Translations under genes and position numbers: made by a program
Shown: one piece after another, positions 5,239 through 9,447 of the stretch
Position numbering within the stretch: position 1 is the first letter of the stretch
How the letters are laid out: every line of letters starts with the position of its first letter
Notes under the pieces: model-generated
What the model saw: only the letters and a program-made list of their open reading frames with translations
Database searches by the model: none
Told to the model about the DNA's origin: nothing
From: JBAZDV01 sp041669745
GTDB lineage: Archaea; Thermoplasmatota; Thermoplasmata; Methanomassiliicoccales; Methanomethylophilaceae
Reading direction: 5' to 3'
Assembly: GCA_041669745.1 (NCBI GenBank)
Contig: JBAYAO010000054.1
Coordinates: 1-9,447 of the forward strand
DNA: 9,447 nt

Positions 5239-6189
5239 ATGTGGAGAGATAACATCAAAGCCACACGCGCCTCCATCCATAGACAATACTACATCGCACC
5301 CGACATCCAACGCAAGATCGAACTCGGATATACGGTATCTCCGTTGACATTATCCAGGGCCGCAGCTGCGTTGAATATCGGATATGAAGATGCAGTAAGA
5401 GCTTACGAGAACATCACGTTCTTTTCGCATTCGCAGATAAGGACGTACAAGACGTGCTACAAAAAATATGAATTTGCATACATACACAGACTTGTACCTC
5501 TTGAGGATGCAGAAGCATTGAGAACGGGGTCATCATATCATGCAAAGGTAGCTTCGATCCTGAAAAACGGAACCTTCGAGAGAACGAACGATAAAACAGA
5601 CGGCATGGCCATGGCCTTCCAAAAATACATCCTGCCAAGTCTGCCGAGAACAACGGAAGTCGAATCAAAGACACTAGGAAATGTCGGCAAAACACCGTTC
5701 ATCGCATACTTGGATGCCCTGGGCGATGATGGCATACCGATAGAACATAAAACCACATCATCAGACATAGATGACATCTACAGACATAATCTCATGTGGG
5801 ACGACCAGGTAACAATATACTGCATCCTAAAAGGCATCAACAAAGTCAGATACACGGCGATAAAGAAACCGACTATAAGGATGAAGCAGAACGAAAGCGA
5901 AGAAGAATTTGCCATCAGATGCGCTGCATGGTACGATGAGGATACAGAACACAAGGCAGGTACATTCATCGTTACACGCACACAGGCGGAACTTGACGAA
6001 GCGAAAAGAGACCTGGAATTGATATGCAGGGAAATGGAAGATCGTAAGGTATTCTATCGTAATCCATACGCATGTTCAGGATATGTTCAATGCCCATATA
6101 AGTCGATATGTCTTGATTACGTTCCGGGAATCGACTTAGCAGATTTCACGATAAGACAGAAAAGAGGAGAGGAGAGAAATGAAGATTGA
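5239..6189 (+). CDS. Cas4/RecB-like PD-(D/E)XK nuclease with Fe-S cysteines
   Basis: This 316-residue protein has the RecB/Cas4 nuclease layout (PDDEXK_1 type). In order: HSQIRTYKTCYKKYEF (64-79, first cluster cysteine C73), SSYHAKVASIL (98-108, motif I histidine H101), IAYLDAL (155-161, D159), IPIEHKTTS (166-174, E169-x-K171), WDDQVTIY (187-194, motif QxxxY Q190/Y194) and C279-x5-C285-x5-C291 near the C-terminus. The four cysteines fit a 4Fe-4S cluster as in Cas4 and AddB, although the C-terminal spacing is wider than the common C-x2-C. The first 60 residues form an added N-terminal region of unknown role. It should resect or trim DNA ends for the recombination genes that follow. It lacks Cas1/Cas2 neighbours, so CRISPR adaptation is not suggested. 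ATG 5239 lacks a direct Shine-Dalgarno; no better in-frame start exists before the stop at 5218. Confidence 0.88.
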   Translation: MWRDNIKATRASIHRQYYIAPDIQRKIELGYTVSPLTLSRAAAALNIGYEDAVRAYENITFFSHSQIRTYKTCYKKYEFAYIHRLVPLEDAEALRTGSSYHAKVASILKNGTFERTNDKTDGMAMAFQKYILPSLPRTTEVESKTLGNVGKTPFIAYLDALGDDGIPIEHKTTSSDIDDIYRHNLMWDDQVTIYCILKGINKVRYTAIKKPTIRMKQNESEEEFAIRCAAWYDEDTEHKAGTFIVTRTQAELDEAKRDLELICREMEDRKVFYRNPYACSGYVQCPYKSICLDYVPGIDLADFTIRQKRGEERNED

Positions 6190-6892
6190 GAAGTGTACAG
6201 ACGTGTCTGCCATACATACATGCGGACTGATATACGCACAACCTGGATCAGGCAAGACAACGGCCTTAGCATTGCAACCTGGACGAAAACTGATAATCGA
6301 CATCGATCGTTCGTCGGTTGCCATCCAAAGTCAAGCCAATCAGGACAAGATTGCAGGACTTAAAGAGAATGCTGGCAATATCGATATAGTCAAGGTCGGA
6401 TGCAATATGCGCTTATTCGAGGAAACACTTGCAGAATTGGAGAAGGGCGCATACAAAGACTATGACCTGATATGTGTCGATAACCTGTCCGAATTGGAGA
6501 ATCAAATGCTCATAGAATGGGGGAAAACAGGTAAGAACGATGGCGCTCCCGAACAGAGACATTACCTCCTGGTACAATTCAAGCTTGTGGATTACATCAA
6601 TCGTTTCCGCAGTCTCGATACAAACGTCATATTCACGGCCTGGGAGGACCTTAGAGAGGTCATAGACCCATCAGGCGAGAAATATACTAAACTTGTCCCA
6701 TTGGTCGCCAGAAAGCACGTAGATGAGATATGCGGTAAGTGCAACGTAGTGGCACACCTTGAAACTATTTTGGATAAGGATGGAAACATGAAATATTATT
6801 TCCGCATGGCCGGAGATAGAACAATGTCAGCAAAAGACCAGATATACGGAAGAAGAACATGCAAGATAAATGAATTGATAAAGGTGGAATGA
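6179..6892 (+). CDS. Sak4-like RecA/AAA-family ATPase (phage recombinase)
   Basis: This 237-residue ATPase has Walker A AQPGSGKTT (20-28, K26) directly after a short strand and Walker B DLICVDNLSE (96-105, D101). The later block IFTAWEDLREVIDPSGEKY (151-169) and the absence of a helicase domain match the single-domain AAA_24/Sak4 group of phage proteins. Those belong to the RecA superfamily and promote single-strand annealing together with an SSB-type partner. The gene is flanked by the nuclease upstream (overlap 6179-6189) and the SSB-like gene downstream (ATGA overlap 6889-6892), exactly the partners expected. ATG 6179 has GGAGAGGAGAG immediately upstream. RadA-type strand exchange is less likely because no N-terminal DNA-binding or polymerisation domain is present. 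Confidence 0.87.
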   Translation: MKIEKCTDVSAIHTCGLIYAQPGSGKTTALALQPGRKLIIDIDRSSVAIQSQANQDKIAGLKENAGNIDIVKVGCNMRLFEETLAELEKGAYKDYDLICVDNLSELENQMLIEWGKTGKNDGAPEQRHYLLVQFKLVDYINRFRSLDTNVIFTAWEDLREVIDPSGEKYTKLVPLVARKHVDEICGKCNVVAHLETILDKDGNMKYYFRMAGDRTMSAKDQIYGRRTCKINELIKVE

Positions 6893-6894
6893 AA

Positions 6895-7404
6895 ATGTGG
6901 AACTTTGAAACAATGAGCATAGAAGAAGCAGAGGATGCAACCAAACCGAATCTCGAACCGTTGCCTGTAGGCGATTATCGCCTTCGCATAGAAAGCACAG
7001 AAATGACCGTCTCGAATACAAGCGGTCTGCCGATGATAAAGATCGTAACCCAGGTATCGGGAACAAACCGTAAGATTTTCTCTTACATTGTTCTGGATGA
7101 GAATAACAAAAAGCGTACCGATGCCAACCTTACGATCCTGTTCGATTCCTTCGGCATCAAACCTACAATGAACATTGAAACATGGGTTGGAAAGGTCGGT
7201 GGCGGACACCTGAACATCACGACCTACAATGGCAAAGACAACAACAAACTTGGGTATTTCATCAAACGTTCGGAAGTCGATAAGCTTCCGCCATGGTCAG
7301 AACCGGCAAGCAAATCTCAGTCTGCACCCGTCACCGCGCCATGGTCGAGACCCGAAAACAAAGAAGATGTTTTCGACGATCTGGAAGAGATTCTCAAGGG
7401 GTGA
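6895..7404 (+). CDS. DUF669-like single-stranded DNA-binding protein
   Basis: The product (169 residues from ATG 6895) resembles the phage DUF669/SSB-like group. It has a short acidic lead, then LPVGDYRLRIESTEMTVSN (23-41), a typical entry strand of an OB-like fold, then GLPMIKIVTQVSG (43-55) and a glycine-rich strand near GKVGGGHLNITTY (about 98-110). A Pro/Ser-rich linker (about 130-155) precedes an acidic tail, DVFDDLEEILKG. SSBs use such acidic tails to recruit partner enzymes. It should coat ssDNA for the Sak4-like ATPase encoded just upstream. I prefer ATG 6895 because GGTGG (6883-6887) is 7 nt ahead; ATG 6889, overlapping the previous stop, leaves only 1 nt of spacing and adds two residues. 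Confidence 0.82.
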   Translation: MWNFETMSIEEAEDATKPNLEPLPVGDYRLRIESTEMTVSNTSGLPMIKIVTQVSGTNRKIFSYIVLDENNKKRTDANLTILFDSFGIKPTMNIETWVGKVGGGHLNITTYNGKDNNKLGYFIKRSEVDKLPPWSEPASKSQSAPVTAPWSRPENKEDVFDDLEEILKG

Positions 7405-7413
7405 TCCCCTGAG
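7393..7413 (+). promoter_or_regulatory. Hairpin over the SSB stop and resolvase Shine-Dalgarno
   Basis: AGGGG (7397-7401), loop TGAT (7402-7405) and CCCCT (7406-7410) form a perfect stem, extended by CTC (7393-7395) with GAG (7411-7413) around a bulged A7396. The loop contains the SSB stop TGA. The stem hides GGGGTGATC (7398-7406), an excellent archaeal Shine-Dalgarno, and the CTG at 7409. A ribosome finishing the SSB gene would open it, giving translational coupling. The pairing is visible; the function is inferred. Confidence 0.45.
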
Positions 7414-7765
7414 TATCGGCAGAGAATTTGAAAAGAAGATTATACATGACCTGAAACAAAGGGGGTGGTGGACTTACCTCACCCCCAATACCATTTCCGG
7501 GCAACCATTCGACATCATAGCCATATCGGACGGTACGGGAATTGCCATTGAGGTAAAACATGTCAAGGAATACAGGTTCAATCTGTCACGCATAGAAGCG
7601 AATCAGCGCATAGCCATCCAAGATTTCATTGAAAAAGGCAATGATGCTTTCTTTGTTTTCGGTCACGATGATATCATTTATGTTGCCGATGCAGAACAGA
7701 TACTCGATTGTAAAGAGAAAAGCATCGACATACGAACGTTAGCAAAGTGGTCATCATGGATATAG
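7409..7765 (+). CDS. hjc: Hjc-type Holliday junction resolvase (possible CTG start)
   Basis: The product (118 residues from CTG 7409) matches archaeal Hjc, a dimeric PD-(D/E)XK nuclease that cuts four-way junctions. It has SIGREFEKKIIHDLKQRGW (2-20, catalytic E8 or E6), GQPFDIIAI (31-39, D35) and GIAIEVKHV (44-52, E48-x-K50), followed by the helix of residues around 60-75 and a strand FFVFGHDDIIYV. Spacing matches family members, whose N-terminal Met falls where this gene has CTG. A strong Shine-Dalgarno (GGTGATC, 7400-7406) is 2 nt before it. The nearest in-frame ATG (7367) would add 14 residues that are only an alternate-frame reading of the SSB acidic tail, so I favour CTG; a base change from ATG is another explanation. 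The stop TAG overlaps the helicase start. Confidence 0.82.
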   Translation: MSIGREFEKKIIHDLKQRGWWTYLTPNTISGQPFDIIAISDGTGIAIEVKHVKEYRFNLSRIEANQRIAIQDFIEKGNDAFFVFGHDDIIYVADAEQILDCKEKSIDIRTLAKWSSWI

Positions 7766-9084
7766 ATGTCGATTCGGAAATTAATATCAGAGACCCATCC
7801 CAAGACATTTTGGATTTCTGTAAAACTCAACTTACATTCGACAATCCTGCTTTTTTTAAAGCCGATGAAATGGGTAGATATACGGGCAACATACCCAAAC
7901 AGATCATACTATACAAGAGAATAGGCGATGAACTGATACTGCCATATGGGTGTCTCAGACCTATTTCATCTTTCATTCAGAAATCCAGAATAGCCAGATG
8001 GATAATGCCGATCCGCAACCGAGAATATTCCAAAGAAAACTATGAATTACGTGATTATCAGAAAGAACCCGTTTACCGCGCTATGTATTTCAAAAACGGA
8101 ATTATCGAAGCCCCATGTGGTTCGGGCAAGACCATGATGGGTCTTGACATCATAGCATCTGTCGGAGGACGTGCACTTTGGATAACGCATACATCAGACC
8201 TTTTAAAGCAATCCTATGACCGTGCCGTATCGCTTTTCGGTGCAGACGGCATGGGAACCGTCACTGCCGGCAAGACCGACATTGGAGAACGTATAACCTT
8301 CGCAACAGTACAAACTCTATCCCGTATCGACTTATCGGAAGTAAGCGATTTCTGGGATGTCATCATAGTGGATGAAGCTCATCATTGTGTAGGTACACCT
8401 AACAATATCACGATGTTCTCAAAAGTGATGTCTTACTTATGTGCAGAGTATAAGATAGGTCTGACTGCAACACCCAGCAGAACAGACGGTCTTACCAGAT
8501 GCATGTATGCGATAATCGGAGGATTATTTGCAAGAGTAAAACGAACGGACATAGAATGCGAACTATGTCCCGTACAGGTCAACATCTTACCTTATGATCT
8601 ACATCTATCGGCTTCACAGATTCTGAAAGACGATACCGACACCGTGGATTGGAATAAGACCATCAATGCAGTAATAGAGGATGAGAAACGTAATGCGTTG
8701 ATAGTCGATCTTGCCATGAGTTTGACCGAACCCACATTGGTACTTTCAGGCAGATGTGCACACCTGGATAATCTGCAAAAGTCATGCGGTCATGGAACTG
8801 TGTTGAAAGCCGGAAAAGAAAAAATCCGCGATGACCTCATGTTCGCCACATATCAGTTGATGTCAGAGGGTTTCGATTACCCGGAATTACAGCACATCAT
8901 CATAGCTACACCCATAGGTAATGAACGTCTCATTACTCAAAGTGTCGGACGTTTGACACGAAAATGTCAGACAAAGAATGTCGCATCAGTATATGACATA
9001 CAAGACAACCATGGTGTATTCAGAAAAATGAATGCAACCCGTCTTAGGACTTATAAGAAGATTGGATGTGAAATAAAGAATTAA
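7756..9084 (+). CDS. SF2 DEAH-box helicase (UvsW/XPB/RadD-like)
   Basis: This 442-residue protein is a superfamily 2 helicase or translocase. After an N-terminal region (1-95) come RDYQKEPVY (99-107, Q-like motif), motif I APCGSGKT (119-126), motif Ia-like LWITHTSDLLKQS (141-153), motif II DEAH (206-209), motif III LTATP (236-240), motif V FATYQLMSEGFDYP (363-376) and motif VI QSVGRLTR (395-402). The compact two-domain form resembles phage UvsW and XPB-type enzymes that remodel forks and recombination intermediates, fitting its place after the resolvase. ATG 7756 overlaps the resolvase end by 10 nt; an in-frame GTG at 7747 would add three residues. It is the last rightward gene and ends in TAA 18 nt before a convergent gene. 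No nuclease or methylase domain is fused, so a restriction subunit is unlikely. Confidence 0.92.
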   Translation: MDIDVDSEINIRDPSQDILDFCKTQLTFDNPAFFKADEMGRYTGNIPKQIILYKRIGDELILPYGCLRPISSFIQKSRIARWIMPIRNREYSKENYELRDYQKEPVYRAMYFKNGIIEAPCGSGKTMMGLDIIASVGGRALWITHTSDLLKQSYDRAVSLFGADGMGTVTAGKTDIGERITFATVQTLSRIDLSEVSDFWDVIIVDEAHHCVGTPNNITMFSKVMSYLCAEYKIGLTATPSRTDGLTRCMYAIIGGLFARVKRTDIECELCPVQVNILPYDLHLSASQILKDDTDTVDWNKTINAVIEDEKRNALIVDLAMSLTEPTLVLSGRCAHLDNLQKSCGHGTVLKAGKEKIRDDLMFATYQLMSEGFDYPELQHIIIATPIGNERLITQSVGRLTRKCQTKNVASVYDIQDNHGVFRKMNATRLRTYKKIGCEIKN

Positions 9085-9102
9085 AGAGTTTGATGAGCAT
9101 TC

Positions 9103-9267
9103 CTACTCGTTTTTGAATGTTGCAAGATAATCTTCCAAAGGAACACACGTCTCAAGACCTTCCTCAAAGATGTAGAATGTTCCATCTTCTACAGCCATTC
9201 CGATTCTTGTAGTCTCGTCGATGACGATGTCCTTTGTCAGTTTTATCTCTACGGATTTTGTTATCAT
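9103..9267 (-). CDS. Hypothetical 54-residue protein, minus strand
   Basis: I do not recognise this protein. It starts at CAT 9265-9267 (ATG on the minus strand), with GGAGG (complement of 9278-9282) as Shine-Dalgarno, and stops at TAG (9103-9105). The sequence is mostly alternating strand-like: KSVEIKLTKDIVI (4-16), then IGMAVEDGTFYIFEEG (22-37) and a short helix EDYLATF (45-51), suggesting a small beta-rich fold. It is acidic, without metal sites or membrane segments. Its ATG overlaps the stop of the gene upstream on the same strand (ATGA), so the two form one transcript convergent with the helicase. The same frame stays open upstream to 9432, but the extension lacks a Shine-Dalgarno-supported start and conflicts with the better frame there. 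Confidence 0.68.
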   Translation of the reverse strand: MITKSVEIKLTKDIVIDETTRIGMAVEDGTFYIFEEGLETCVPLEDYLATFKNE

Positions 9268-9447
9268 TGGTTGACTGCCTCCGTGGTCGTGCTCGTGGTA
9301 GCAGTGACGTGGCTTCCCACATAGTCCTTCACAAGGTCTTTTATCTCGGTCAGACTTGTAGAATCCTTTATGTATTTGTCCGCAAACGTAAATATGTCGT
9401 CTACTTTGCTCTCGACCCCAAAATCCGCACAAACACCTTGAACAAGA
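9264..9447 (-). CDS. C-terminal end of an unknown minus-strand protein (5' truncated)
   Basis: Reading the minus strand from 9446, an open frame of 60 codons ends at TGA (complement of 9264-9266). The fragment contains an amphipathic region DFGVESKVDDIFTFADKYI (8-26), a helix SLTEIKDLVKDYVGS (31-45) and a Thr/Ser-rich tail (TATTSTTTEAVNQ). It stays open to the window edge and overlaps the next gene by ATGA, so it is preferred over the competing frame on the same strand, which is rich in Cys, His and Arg and looks like a shadow. The helical region with a flexible tail gives no family assignment; the N-terminus lies outside the window. Direction opposite to the replication genes suggests a different module. 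Confidence 0.62.
   Translation of the reverse strand, partial: LVQGVCADFGVESKVDDIFTFADKYIKDSTSLTEIKDLVKDYVGSHVTATTSTTTEAVNQ

Noticed and set aside
5239..6189. CRISPR adaptation role for the Cas4-like nuclease
   Set aside because: No Cas1, Cas2 or repeat-spacer array is present; the neighbours are recombination genes.
7229..7408. Long N-terminal extension of the resolvase from ATG 7229 or ATG 7367
   Set aside because: The added residues are only an alternate-frame reading of the SSB gene; the Hjc fold begins at the S-I-G-R-E-F-E block after 7409.
9086..9114. Possible terminator after the SF2 helicase (GAGT...ACTC then five T)
   Set aside because: The stem is only 4 bp with a long loop and lies within the convergent gene; the T-run alone is weak evidence.
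9268..9432. Upstream extension of the 54-residue minus-strand gene to a 109-residue Cys/His/Arg-rich protein
   Set aside because: A different minus-strand frame there gives a more normal protein, stays open to the window edge and overlaps ATG 9267 as ATGA with a Shine-Dalgarno; the extension looks like its shadow.

Overview
The window looks like part of an archaeal virus or virus-derived element. It carries an archaeal-type PCNA sliding clamp beside phage-style genes: a D5/P4-type SF3 helicase, a Cas4/RecB-like nuclease, a Sak4-like ATPase, a DUF669-like ssDNA-binding protein, an Hjc-type resolvase and an SF2 helicase. Genes are closely packed, many joined by ATGA start/stop overlaps, with GGTGAT-type Shine-Dalgarno sites and archaeal TATA-like promoters. 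Of 16 visible stop codons, 13 are TGA, 2 TAG and 1 TAA. A euryarchaeal or Thermoplasmata-like host is my inference; no host marker or virion gene is visible.

Layout. (1) Positions 2-1991: end of a zinc-ribbon protein, then a small TGT-fold protein resembling DpdA (7-deazaguanine insertion into DNA), then a DNA C5-cytosine methyltransferase, each overlapping the next by 4 nt. This looks like a genome-modification cassette. (2) Positions 1988-3770: a ribbon-helix-helix regulator and the SF3 replicative helicase. (3) Positions 3776-5065: a TATA box and AT-rich palindrome, a 43-residue AbrB-type protein, PCNA and two unknown small genes. (4) Positions 5066-5238: a strong hairpin plus T-run terminator, then a new promoter. 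(5) Positions 5239-9084: nuclease, Sak4-like ATPase, SSB-like protein, Hjc and SF2 helicase, all overlapping or nearly so, a recombination and repair operon. (6) Positions 9103-9447, minus strand: a small unknown gene and the 3' end of another, converging on the rightward operon.

Taken together, the virus appears to bring its own clamp, helicases and recombination enzymes but no DNA polymerase in this window. It appears to modify its DNA by two chemistries, base exchange and cytosine methylation. No preQ0 synthesis genes are visible; an archaeal host that makes archaeosine would already contain preQ0. No stretch over 300 bases lacks a gene.
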